Origin: Gigantopelta aegis
Lineage: Eukaryota > Mollusca > Gastropoda > Neomphalida > Peltospiridae
Assembly (NCBI RefSeq): GCF_016097555.1
Contig: NC_054702.1
Span: 84,190,175-84,254,174 of the forward strand
Direction: 5' to 3'
DNA length: 64,000 nucleotides
This document shows, piece by piece, positions 48,008-58,340 of the stretch (the first letter of the stretch is position 1; each line of letters starts with the position of its first letter). The position numbers were made by a program, and so were the translations under genes. The notes beneath the pieces were generated by a model. That model saw only the letters and a list, made by a program, of their open reading frames with translations. It was not told the DNA's origin and made no database searches.

Positions 48008-51000
48008 TCTTTTCTTTTTACAAAATGGGGCTGAACAATTTTTTTTAATGAAACATTGAACCTGTTTAAATATAGACACAATCGTGAAACAAAATTCTTA
48101 TTGTTTTCTGTTATAAGAACGGTTAAGAAAGTGACTAGGATATTATGTATAGGTAGCCATGTGTGCAGTTTACATTGGGTTTGGTTGTCATTCCAACTAA
48201 TGTTTTAGAACTTAAAGACCTATGGTAAATGATGTCCTGGCTTTAATGGGCACATAAAAAAAAAACCTCTTGCTGTTAAATGTACAGGTAGTGATACTGG
48301 GGTTATCACTAGACCATTTGCTATGTCTCATTTTGCTGGTTATTAGTCCACTACTGGTCCAACCGGAGGGAACTATAGGTTTCATCTCCATCCATTTGTC
48401 TGTCTGTCCATCTGTCTGTCCGTCAGTCCCTCGTATAGTTTACCTATCAGCCTTATGTCCAATGGCTTAACCATGACACCACCGAGGCCGGTCTTAAGCA
48501 GTACTCTCGGAATGCTTGTTAAGTTGTTAAACTATTCTTGGATATCATTAAATATGGTTTTTCCTTTTTTATATGTTGTATTCTGTTGAGTAATTGTATT
48601 TAACCATTTTATGTACATGTTACTTTGTGGTTTATTTATGCTGAACAATTTCTTTTTCTTTTCTCTTTTTCTTGAATATAGATCCACGAAAACCCAATAT
48701 TTCTCATAGTAACAGCTCATCTTACTGTACATCAATGGAGCCGTCACCACACACCTCCAGGTCTGCCAAGGATAATATTGGCAAGAAGAATTCAAAGAAT
48801 GGCGGTGAAGACATTCATGTTCAGAAAGGAAACCCCGGCTCAAAGGATGTAACAGTTAGTTCCCATGCCGGTGTTTCCTGGGACACTGATGCTGTTCCCG
48901 ACAGCAACCCTAGTGTGTTAAGTGATATAGCAACACCAGACAAACTGTGTACAAAAGCTGAGGACAGTTCTCAAACTGCAGATATATCAGCTTCTGTGAC
49001 TAAAGACATTTCTGTTAATAATGACACTATTCAAAATCCATCGGTTTCTGAAGAAGCAAAGGGTACAAAAAGGTACTGCTGGTATAATTAATAGATTAGT
49101 TTTTTAATGCGCTTTACATAACATAACAATTAAAAGTTGAAACATCTTCTTAAAAGATATAATTCACCCAAATAATATAACATGTATTAAGCAGCCATCT
49201 GTTCTATAGACTACTTTCTAATATCTCTTCAAGGTTTATATTAGATACAAAATAAGGTTGGCAGTTTTATTTTAAAAGTATAGTCAAATTCAGTTTGCCG
49301 TAGCCAACAAAATACAAAACAGCAGATGTTCTGGAAACAGTTTTGGAATTAATGTTAAGAAAAACAATATTATGAATTATTCATATATTTTTCCAGGTCA
49401 ATTTGAGTGTTATCTTAAACCCTGTTACCATGGGGTACGTCTTAACACAGGTTTGACTATATTGGATATCAGAGTTAAATGTGGTTATCAGTCTAGTGAC
49501 TGAAGTAAAAGCGTTAAATCCTGTGGGGAAATTTTCTGAATAATTTAATATTTGTGACTTTCTAATATGATGAACTATAATTGAGAGTAACATTAAAACT
49601 AGCTGTCATAAGAATTTTTTGTTGTAATCTGCAGATAAAATATAGTGGCAGGACATAGCCCAGTGGTAAAGTGCTCGCCTGATGCATGGTTGGTTTAGGG
49701 TAGATACCCATCGGTGTCCCATTGGGCTATTTCTCATTCCAGCTATTGCACTGTGACTGGTATATCAAAAGCTGTGGTATGTGTTATCCTGTCTGTGGGA
49801 TAGTGCATATAAAATATCCTTTTCTGCAGATAGAAAAATGTAATGGGTTTCCTCTCTAAGACTGAAAATTACCAAATGTCTGACATCCAGTAACTGATGA
49901 TTAATAGATCAATGTGCAAGTTGAACAAAACAATTAAACCATTTTTTTTTACAAATAAATATAAAAATATATATATTTCTTTTAGTGATTATTATATTCA
50001 GTTCTTTTATTTCTGTGACTATAGTATTTGATAACCTAGAGAGAATAAAAATCTTTTGTTAATCAAATTTATGTTAAAAGCATTTTCAAACTGTAATATA
50101 ATGATTGAGATTTTTTATTATATAGAGACAGTTCAGTCCTGGATGAAGAATCACCTCAAAAAGTTGCAGTTGTTCAAAAGAACAAGAAACGATGTTACAA
50201 GTGTAGCACCAAGATGGAACTAGCTCAAAGAGAGATAGGACGATGTAGATGTGGTTGGTATATTCTGTAACTGTTTGAGAACAGTATTTGATAGTACTTT
50301 GATAGATTTTTCCCAGAAAATGTCACTGGTTCTTCACTACCGTATTTGCTGCTTTGTGTGCTAGAATAGTTTTTGTAAAATGACCCATTGCTGTTGTTCG
50401 TCACATCTGTGTCCAGGGCTGATTAAAAATGTAGCTGTTTTGTTGTGGCAGCTTTTTCTTGCGTTCTACACCATATGTCCATGTGTCCAATTTAGTAGTA
50501 GTATTTTGTTTGAAATCAAAATTTTAATAGCAGTGTTCAGTTGATATTAAAAGAAATAAAGAAACAATATTTATTTTTAGTTTTACCGGTAAGTAGTTAT
50601 GTTATTAGTCAAAATGTCATTTTTACATGGCTCAGTATATGTTTTCATTTCTACAGAGGATTATAGACTGTCACCATTATAGGCTTTGCTCCACATGGCC
50701 TCAGACCGCAATTAATTTCGCTATATGTTTCTATATAGCCTTAGTGGCTATAACATTTTTATTAATATCAGCAGGCCCGTGAAGTTTTGTATGTACCTTT
50801 GCCTGCATGGGGGACACATACCGTGAACAGGACAACCCCTGTTGTCCAGCTCTTTCTCCCAGCATATTGGTTTAAACAGACCCACCCTCTAAACCAGGCC
50901 GGAGTACACCCATTTTACACAAAAAGCACTACTTTTGCATGGGCCGGAATTACCACAAACAAGTCTTCAATGTCAGCAAGTTACACATGTTTACAAACTA

Positions 51001-51772
51001 CATGCTATCCCCTGTCAGTTCAGTCAAACAGTTGCCACTTCATAGCTGTCTGCCATGAAATAATCACAGTCAAACAGCAGACTACTTGCGCGGTCAAATT
51101 TCCGGATTTTGGACAACCAAATGGGAAGATAACTGTAATCTGAGGCCACATACAGTATTCCACATAAAAATAATAGTATTTGCCCAATGTTGACAGAGTG
51201 AACTTAGGAGATTTATATGAAAATTTGTTGGCCCTAGTATGTATTGCTTTGACTGGCCTCGATATTGTTAAGCCATCGGACTACAGGCTGGTAGGTACAG
51301 TGTTCGTAGCCCGGTGCCGGCTCCCATCCAGAGCGAGTTTTAACAACTCAATGGGTTGGTGTAAGACCACTACACCCTCTTCTCTCTCACCAACAACTAA
51401 CCCACTGTCCTGGACAGACAGTCCAGGTAGCTAGCGTGCTTGAACCTTAATTGGATATAAGCATGGAAATAAGTTGAAATGAAATGTATTGCTTTAGCAG
51501 TTCTTTTAGAATGTTTTGTTTCAGTTTGTTAACTTTGTTATGACTGGGTGGGAGGGACATATTGCAGTATGATGGGCTTCCTAATTAACGTTTTGTCTCA
51601 GCTTTATCGTTCTGTTGCAGGTTTGATATTCTGCCCACTACACAGACTACCTGAACTACATAACTGTAACTTTGATCATAAGGAAGACGGGCGAGAGAAG
51701 GCCCGTGAGAAAATGGTCAAACCAACTCGACATCTCGGAACCTCTTTCCGGCGCTTGGATACCGACTTGTGA
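33361..51772 (+). CDS. ZFAND3: AN1-type zinc finger protein, ZFAND3-like, complete, six exons
   Basis: Exons in continuous frame: 33361-33413, 45970-46010, 47691-47732, 48682-49072, 50126-50253 and 51621-51772 (stop TGA 51770-51772), all with GT/AG borders; 268 residues against about 227 in human. The N-terminus has an A20-like finger, C12-P-C14-x11-C26-x2-C29 (RCPCGFWG then GLCSKCYK), split over exons 1 and 2 exactly as expected of ZFAND3. A Ser/Thr/Asp-rich, probably disordered linker fills exon 4. The AN1 finger spans about 199-240 ([17 protein letters not shown], then [18 protein letters not shown]) with every Cys and His in place, followed by the family tail ([11 protein letters not shown]). 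These proteins are soluble; A20 fingers often bind ubiquitin, and mammalian ZFAND3 has been described as a nuclear regulator, but activity here is not shown. The first intron is about 12.5 kb. The longer length lies in the linker. Confidence 0.93.
34117..34233. repeat. (TATG)n(TA)n microsatellite
   Basis: TATG units with interspersed GCATG, then about 55 bases of TA. A similar shorter TA/CA run is at 34741-34775. Confidence 0.94.
35217..35295. repeat. Small foldback
   Basis: TTAACCAGGGTTGTGCATCT and TGGTAGATGCTTAACCTG contain inverted copies of each other with TTAACCCTGG in the middle. Probably a MITE scrap; limits uncertain. Confidence 0.35.
35620..35795. repeat. Degenerate tandem repeat of about 50 bp
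   Basis: Three to four diverged copies of a unit containing GTCAGTAGATGACTGCACA, ACTTCACAG and TTTGTCCA. Confidence 0.65.
36653..37094. mobile_element. Non-autonomous hAT-like element
   Basis: Ends CAGTGTTCTACACT and ACGTGGAACACTG are inverted copies with hAT-type CAGTG termini. The flanks GTTATTAA and GTTAATGA share six of eight bases. The right part carries several GGTCGC/GCGACC repeats. Confidence 0.55.
37131..37540. repeat. Dispersed repeat fragments with poly-C
   Basis: The part at 37215-37265 (AAAAAGTGGGGTGGGGGTGT, then AACCATCGCTGCTG) is an inverted diverged copy of 36205-36270. Poly-C follows at 37266-37284. Confidence 0.45.
39075..39369 (+). repeat. SINE type A inside the 2.66 kb transposon
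   Basis: Diverged head (CGGTATGTAGCCCTGTGGTA), body (GGATGGTGCATATAAAAGAT), alternative tail (CTAGTGGTGTCGTTAAACAA). It is younger than the transposon it sits in. Confidence 0.85.
39405..39810 (+). pseudogene. Coding remnant of the 2.66 kb transposon
   Basis: Open frame of about 135 codons following an acceptor-like CTACAATGCAG: acidic start ([16 protein letters not shown]), then a compact block ([48 protein letters not shown]). The pattern of a small beta-rich module (V-Y-D-G-x-x-W-x-G-x-V then V-x-F-M-x-P-x-G-P) recalls a domain I have seen near the C-terminus of unnamed transposon proteins. The usual Trp-Pro after the block is changed. No DDE motif lies in the window, so this is a terminal exon or leftover. 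Confidence 0.5.
40519..42016. other. ZFAND3 intron 1, nothing recognised
   Basis: AT-rich stretch between the transposon and the foldback MITE. A GC-richer part at 41380-41480 has no recognisable source. Confidence 0.4.
42017..42172. repeat. Near-perfect foldback MITE
   Basis: Two arms of about 70 bp with a very small loop near CACGTAGCG. Each arm contains GGTTCATGCAAGTATGAACC, itself a palindrome, then GTGCACA and GTATGACCC. The outer ends (TTGATTGCAATTAT and ATAATTGCGGTCAAAT) also pair. A related short palindrome, AGTTCATCGAGATATGAATG, is at 42836. Confidence 0.8.
42925..43125 (-). repeat. SINE type C
   Basis: Minus-strand copy: body TTTATATCCAATTAAGTAAC, ATCTGTCCAGGACAGTGGGT, head TGGCTTAACCACAGCACCAC. 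Confidence 0.85.
43748..43930 (+). repeat. Degenerate tRNA-headed SINE
   Basis: GGGGTATAGCATAGTGGCTA then AGAGCACTTGC resembles a tRNA-like head; CAAGCTAGTGCATCAAAGGT may be the relic of the shared body. Heavily diverged. Confidence 0.4.
44159..45077 (+). mobile_element. mariner-like element, internally deleted
   Basis: Flanked by TA on both sides (44157-44158, 45078-45079). The inverted ends read CAAGGTGCGATCAAAAAGTTC at the left and CGAGGTGCGATCTAAAAGTTC inward from the right. At 919 bp it lacks about 0.4 kb compared with a typical mariner. The N-terminal DNA-binding part ([29 protein letters not shown]) joins directly to the late catalytic part ([32 protein letters not shown]), so the first catalytic Asp is gone and the last one, in PxLAPCD, reads Asn. 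An early stop, a frame change near the start and a CA repeat in the catalytic region add further damage. It lies in ZFAND3 intron 1 in the same orientation. Confidence 0.92.
45647..45889. mobile_element. hAT-like MITE next to ZFAND3 exon 2
   Basis: Left CAGTGATAGAAATAAGCA and right TGCTTATTTCAAACACTG are inverted copies. The interior repeats CACTTGTCC/GGACAAGTG several times. No clear target duplication. It ends 80 bases before exon 2. Confidence 0.6.
45970..46010 (+). CDS. ZFAND3: ZFAND3 exon 2 (41-nt micro-exon, second finger half)
   Basis: Acceptor TTTTCTAG, then [13 protein letters not shown], then donor GGTGGG. It joins in phase with exon 1 (GG + G gives Gly) and exon 3. Confidence 0.9.
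47940..48007. repeat. (TC)n(TG)n microsatellite
   Basis: A short CCCC/CT run passing into TG repeats, in ZFAND3 intron 3. Confidence 0.93.
48446..48494 (-). repeat. SINE type C head fragment
   Basis: AGCCTTATGTCCAATGGCTT, then ACCACCGAGGCCGGTC. Only the head remains, in ZFAND3 intron 3. Confidence 0.65.
49650..49945 (+). repeat. SINE type A, alternative tail
   Basis: Head GGACATAGCCCAGTGGTAAA, body GTGACTGGTATATCAAAAGC, tail TGACATCCAGTAACTGATGA. In ZFAND3 intron 4. Confidence 0.87.
51253..51485 (+). repeat. SINE type C
   Basis: Head TGGCCTCGATATTGTTAAGC, then CCCTCTTCTCTCTCACCAAC and GCTTGAACCTTAATTGGATA. In the last ZFAND3 intron, 135 bases before exon 6. The CT-rich stretch here is short, in contrast to the copy at 32132. 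Confidence 0.88.
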
Positions 51773-54700
51773 TTGTTCTCACTATACAGTAGCAACCCAA
51801 AACACACCAAAATCTCCAGTTGTCTTCAATATAATAAAACAAAAAATGAAAAGACAACTCACATACAAGGTTTTTGGGGTGTTAGAAGATGCATAATCAT
51901 TGCATTGTATTTTCTGTTAGATGTTCAGGACGATTGCAGGATTATTGTTGGAGTTAGTGCTCGTTAATGCAGCATCTTTTACCAGCAAACGCCTGGTGGA
52001 CAAACGGATGTATTGTCTATAGCAATATGCTTCGGAGATGCCATAGCAATGGCCTACGTTTTTACACACAATGCTACACACATTGGTACTTGTAGATAAC
52101 ATTTAGAGGCAGGAGGCAGAGCAAATAAACTACCTCCCAAGTTTTTGTTGGATAAGCACAGTGTTTCATAGTGAAATGTATTGTGTAGATGATTTTGCTA
52201 ACTTTTACTTTTATCACATACAGACTTCGTGGACTTTTTGGTATGCTGGTACTACCATGTTATTATGTATTTATGGAACTATATAAGACTTTGTATACCG
52301 AAGCCTATCTTTATTAAAGTTTTAAAGTTGGCATTCAAAACAGGGCTAGATCATAAAATAATGATGCCCTAAGCTGTGGTAGTTTAACCAACTTTATACT
52401 ATAAACATATTAGCATTATTGATTAGAATACTGTAAATAATAACATGCAATTATATAAAGTTTGTAATTGTATATATATTCAGACCTCATTACAATGGCC
52501 ACATTTGTCCCAAAGTAACTTTATTAGAGTTTTTCATGGTAACAAATGCATAGTTTTCGTAAACAAAATACTACCTCATAAGAAATGCTCTATTTATGCA
52601 GACAGTTAATGCATAAAGAATTACACTTCTTCTTTTTTTTAAGGATATAGGGAAAATGCTTGTCTAAAATCACAACACAAGGTACCATTATCGATGCAGA
52701 CATCAATGGACACATTGCCCTTTCAAATGCCAAGGGATGTCCCAGACCCGTAGTCGGAAAGAAATTGCTTAACAAACATATTCCGTCCATTTTTATCATA
52801 ATTTGTTTTAAATGCACACAACCGTAACCCAGCAGGAACTTCTGTGTACATACCTGGTAAAACGGCGGTCTCCAAACATTTGTGTGGGTACAAGACTATC
52901 AAATGGCAGATGGCTAAGTTTAAACTGTAAACACCTGGTGTGCATCACAGTGATAACAAATGGCCAGATTTTTTTGTTGTCATTAAAATGTGTACTTTGA
53001 GAAGATAATTACACATTGGTTACAATTATGATCTGAAAGTGTGAATTGAGGTAAAGTTATATTTCCCCAACATTTTAATGAGGTCTGACTATACAAATAA
53101 CAAACAAAAACATATAGGTTGCTTTTTAAAAATTGAAAAAGATTAAACTTTAAAAATAAAAGAGAAATATTTAGATGGCCTCATGTTGTGAGGTCCTTTT
53201 GTGTACCTTAGTTCATGTATATATCTGGTACTTGCTAAAACCTAAAAACCTGGATTTTGTAGTTTAGTTGGAATTTTGGCTCTAACATAACATTAGTTTC
53301 AATTCAACCAGGGCAAAATATTGAAATGAAGTAAATAATCACCTGCTGGTAAAAATTAAATGACAAAACTAAATTTATAATATATGCCAATAAGATGTTT
53401 AAAGAACTTTAGTCAGCATGAGTGATCATTTTAAAACTATTTCTAGAATTTCTAAAAGTTTATTCACATTCAGTATTTAAAAAAAAAAAAAAATATTAAT
53501 CTCTAGCTTCTGGATAAAATTTCACCTTACTTGGCACTGGAATAGACTGCAATTTATTCTCTTATAGTTTGGCATATGCATCAACTATTGCTTTTATTTG
53601 TTTTGTACTTTATTTTCTATTAATATTAATTTATCACATAGCTTAATTACCGTAGTTCGTGAACTAAATGTCTAGAAATTGCTTTTACTTATTAAGGCCA
53701 AATGAAATCATTAAATAGTTTTTTTAAGCACATCGTGTAATACAAAATGTATTTGTATTTTTTAAAGAACATATTTTAATATACAAATGACCACATTCAT
53801 GATTCCATAAGTTTTATGCTATAGCTCTACTTTATTAAATGATAAATTATAAGTATTAAATTGGCATACCAGGATCATTGTAATGAATCTGTGTGAAGGT
53901 TTTTTTAACACATTTATTGATACGGGTATATTGTAAATTTTTATTAAAACAATTTTTTGTCAATTCACTGTTTATTAATTAGTTTGGCCTTATTAAGAAT
54001 TTTGCTTGATACACTAATGTCACAGCTTGAACTATGTGATAATGCTGGTTGACTAGTATGTACGTATGGTAGTGGATGTTTGCAGTATGTGGACAGTATG
54101 AATACATAACAATTTACTGCTGTATCTTAAATAATTAAGCAAAAACTAAAGTAATAATCGAGGAAACCTTATTTTTTCTTCTCTGGGGTTTTTTTTTCTT
54201 CTTTTTTTAACGTCTTCTTTATTTCTGTTGTTTTTCATACACTGCTAGCTAATTTTACACAACTTTACTGGGGATTTTGGGGGGGGGGGTATAACTGGTA
54301 AAAAAAAATGATGTTAATGGTACTGAAACATTGTGAACAAATTATTTACTGTAGCTCCTGTTTCATTTAATATTCACAGCATGTTGCTCGTGTCCCATGG
54401 TTCATTGAAGAAACCATTTAATAGTCAATTAAGTCTCTTGAAAGTGACCTTTCATGGAATCTTGAATAATTTTGGCATTTTTCTATGATGTGAATTTTTG
54501 TGTGTTTGTTTGTGTGCATGCATGTGTGTTTAACTATCTGCTTTGAATTGTTAGGTTGGGTTTTTTTTTAATAAATTTTGTTTACTTTAGCAATATGTAA
54601 GCTTAGTGTGTAATCTTGCAGCCCTTATTTTCAAAATGTTCTGTTTGTCCAAATTTAGTTAACATTCATTGTCACAATAAATATATAATATAGTCTAATA

Positions 54701-57600
54701 CGGTTATTGGATAAGATTGCTACTGTTAAAAAGCAATGAAAGATCCATTTAACTGTATATGCAATTTTGTATATATTATTTTGTGTGCTTCCTTTAAGTC
54801 GATTTTTTTTTTCTTCTTTTCTACATAAAATTAAGCCTCTTGAATTTTAAAGTATGTTGATAAAGTAAAATGAGGGGATGTGATGTGACGACTGTTCTAG
54901 TGTGAAACTTAGATGTGCAAACTTGCTAGATCAGTTGACTATCTTCATGTGAGGCCATCTGTCTTCTTGATTAAATATTCCATCTAAGATCAGTCACCCA
55001 TTCTGTATTGAATGTTGAAGCTACCAAATAAATGACATACCTAGTAAAAGCTGAACACATTTAACAAGTGGGTTTTGGGTGTTTTTTTAAATATATACGT
55101 GTACATTATTACAGAATGGATATGCATGACTATGATTCACTTGTGCTTTTTTATGATTTGATGACTGTTATTTAAAATAAGCTCACCATTTGCATGTCAG
55201 TGTTATAAATCATGTCAATCAGGGTTTTTTGTGAACTTTGAATAAAAATGACTGATGCATGTTAAAAATCAACCATACACTAAATGTTGGTTATTTCTTT
55301 ATAATTCCTCTTACTTGGTGTCATTTATTATTGTCAAGGTATGCAGGTCTCCCTTGGAGATTAAGAGATGACCTACCATTATGGATTGTAAGTAACCTAT
55401 TCATACACAGCTTTTTGAAATAATGCTATGACTATCCAAAGTTTGTTACCCAAATATAACGTGTTTTTTTTTAATTCAGCATTGCACTAAATGATGCATT
55501 AAGACATTCTTTGAGTCTTCCTTTTACTGCACTAAACAGCTTTTTAAAGTGTGTTCCTTAAATATGTTTAGGTTTGATCATAATAAAATGATTATTACAC
55601 AATGCAAACTTTGGATATTCAAAAATATATATATGCATATGGGTATTAATAGTGTTTGTAGAACTTAAATATCAAAATATTTATCCCATAAATCAAGAAT
55701 ATTGTGGTTTATTATCTTTATTTGGATATTTTACTTCAGTATATATTAGTAAATACATTCACACAGGTTTATGTAGTCTGAATATTTGAAAGTGAAGCAC
55801 ATTAATAGTTTTGGTTCTTTAGTACCAGGCTCATGTTTATTAAACTCTTGACTTGAGGCTTGAATAAAATCTTGTCAAACAAATGATATGTAGTTAAAAT
55901 CTGGGTAAACTAAGTTACTATGTCTCAAGTCTGGACCTCAGACTTGTATAAGCAGCAGCCCAGGGTAAACAATTTTTTTAATTGGATGATGCATAAGCTA
56001 AGTAGTTGTGTAATTTATTATTAATAAAGAGCTATATGTACATTAGTTTTTGCGATTTCTGAAATTACAGGTATATCCGATGTATGTTATCTATGTGAAT
56101 GTAGATAACTGAACCCAAATAAATAGCTTGTTCTCTATAATGGGTGTATTAACATTATGTATGATTTACATAGTTATAATTTTAAAGTGCTAGATTGTCG
56201 TTAATATTTATTCGTTAACAGTTTTATAGGAAAACTTATTTAGAAATAATATTTGTATTCTATTAAATGCATAATTTTGTTTCTGTTTCACTTCTAAACA
56301 GATTTTAAAAAGGGTTTTTCAGTTGTACACAAATTTAGACCATGGAAATATGGGGTTCTTCATTGCTTAATCTTCCATAACATCGGGTATAAACGTGAAT
56401 TTTGCCCAAAACCTTGCCTATTAATTGGCCATCCCTGCATGAAAATCTTTAGTTCAGTTTTAATTTCCTATTCAACATCCCAGTTATGGTATTAGAGGGT
56501 TTTTTAATTGCAAATACGGTACCATCAAATTTATGTTTGTACAGAACAAAAAGATTAGGTGTATGTGCAAATAAATGAATGCACTTCATAATAATTGTAT
56601 TTAATAATGGGGACAGAAGATGTGCTGTGCATTTATCTGAAAGCCATGTACATGCCACTCAAATGTTTTTTTTAACTTTGTATATGTAGTAGTTGTCAAC
56701 CAAGATCTTTTTAATGAGTTTGTAATTATATTTCAATCTTGGTAGATCATCATTTGGTTATTTTTTCCTCCTGTTTTGACAGCTTTACCGTTTATGATTG
56801 TCATGTTGTATATGAAGTGGTGGGGGTGGGTGGGTGGGTGGGTGTCTAAAATGCTGCACATGTTAATTCTTTCATTTATGACCATTAAAATGATTTCGGA
56901 TATGCTAGAGCCTTTGGTGGATCAAGTGTCAAATCATAGGGACTGAAATCAATTTCTGCTCTTATTTTTTTTTAATGTCTTTTTTCCCCTCTGAATTAAG
57001 CGTAATATTAGTGATTATACTATTGATAATGTTATCATTGTATAGTTATAAGCAATTGTCAACAAAATATTAGTTACCTACATGATGTATTTATGCACCA
57101 ACTGAAAAAAATAAACCCAGTGTACAGAAACTGAATGACTACGGTGGTCTGTTGAAAATGATGGATAACTAATAATTTGTTACCTTAGTAACATAACATG
57201 TTATTAAATGAAAGATGAATAAATTATATTTACAAGGTTTTATACTTGTGTTTGTTTTTAGGGATTTGTCCCGATTTTGAAAAAAATAAAAGATTTCTGT
57301 CCAGTTAAATAAGAGGATATGCGTTCATGCCAAATATCCCTTCCATTTTACGTTTTCTTGTCTGGATTAGAACAAAAGTAAAAACTGGCATTTTTAGTCA
57401 TATACACCCACATCATATTTTGTCAGCGTTTAATAACGGCGACCTTCATCAAAATTAAACATGCAGGGCTAAATTTGCAAAGGCTGGTTTTGTCTCGCAT
57501 GTGTGTAACTACATGTATTTACATAACTTTGGTATACAATTTCCATGGGCAGTGGTTCAGTGTTTAGATAACATTGTCCAACCTAAAAGATCTTCAAAAC
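51773..57600 (+). other. ZFAND3 3' untranslated and intergenic sequence
   Basis: AT-rich, no coding region. An ATTAAA at 52314 is a proximal poly(A) candidate and a TGTAAATA Pumilio-like site lies at 52431; AATAAA hexamers near 54570, 55239, 55866 and 57110 could serve longer forms. At 57472-57545 there is a scrap resembling the repeats at 1402 and 2680. Where transcription ends cannot be told. Confidence 0.4.
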
Positions 57601-57614
57601 AAAGACAATTTTAA

Positions 57615-57628
57615 TCATATCTTTATTG
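57615..57628 (-). terminator. Poly(A) signal candidate of the FKBP2-like gene
   Basis: TTTATT on the + strand at about 57620 is AATAAA on the gene strand, about 0.7 kb beyond the stop codon. Confidence 0.4.
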
Positions 57629-58340
57629 TTGCATGTACCTTCCATTCTTTTATACAGAGAAAAATATCATTTTAAAACAACAATTAACCTGACATACTAA
57701 AATGTAAACACTTCTTGATTGCATACATATTGACATGAGAAACATTCATTACTGTGAGATGTTCATTTACAACTTCAAACATCACAAATGCAGTTCATTT
57801 CCAAACCCCAACTGTGAGCATGATGTCGAAGGAATCTTATAAATGACATTGATGTCTGTAAGACTTGTGGGGGTACAAATGCCATTTCATTAGCATTTAT
57901 TTGAAAAATACAAGTTGATTTCGATTTACCATATGATGCATACTAACCTCACCCAATCACAACTAGCAGACAATGAAGACGTATCCAAATTAACATTTTC
58001 TTTTAAATACATGTACATTTTTTTCCCACCATAAACAAGGCCACAATATGGGACAATTCATAGTTCTTTGGTCGGATGGTCACATTTTAGTTATTGCAAC
58101 ATTTGAAGTAACAAATTCCACATCCTGAAAACATTCATGCAACTGTTCAAAATGTTAAAAATAACGAAAGATGACAGCGTGTAACAAATTTAGATGTATT
58201 CACATGGAATGTGATATCTGACTAAACTAAAAACAAAAGGTGCTATAAACAGCTGTTAAGAAAAGGGCAAGCAGCCACAAAAGAAATAAACATTTGAACC
58301 TGAATATAAGTATGACAATGGTAACCATAACAAAATCAGC

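Noticed and set aside
48672-49091. Independent small gene beginning with an internal Met
   Set aside because: It is ZFAND3 exon 4 with a splice acceptor at 48681 and donor at 49073.
50787-51143. 118-codon plus frame in the last ZFAND3 intron
   Set aside because: Intronic, with no recognisable domain and composition like its surroundings.
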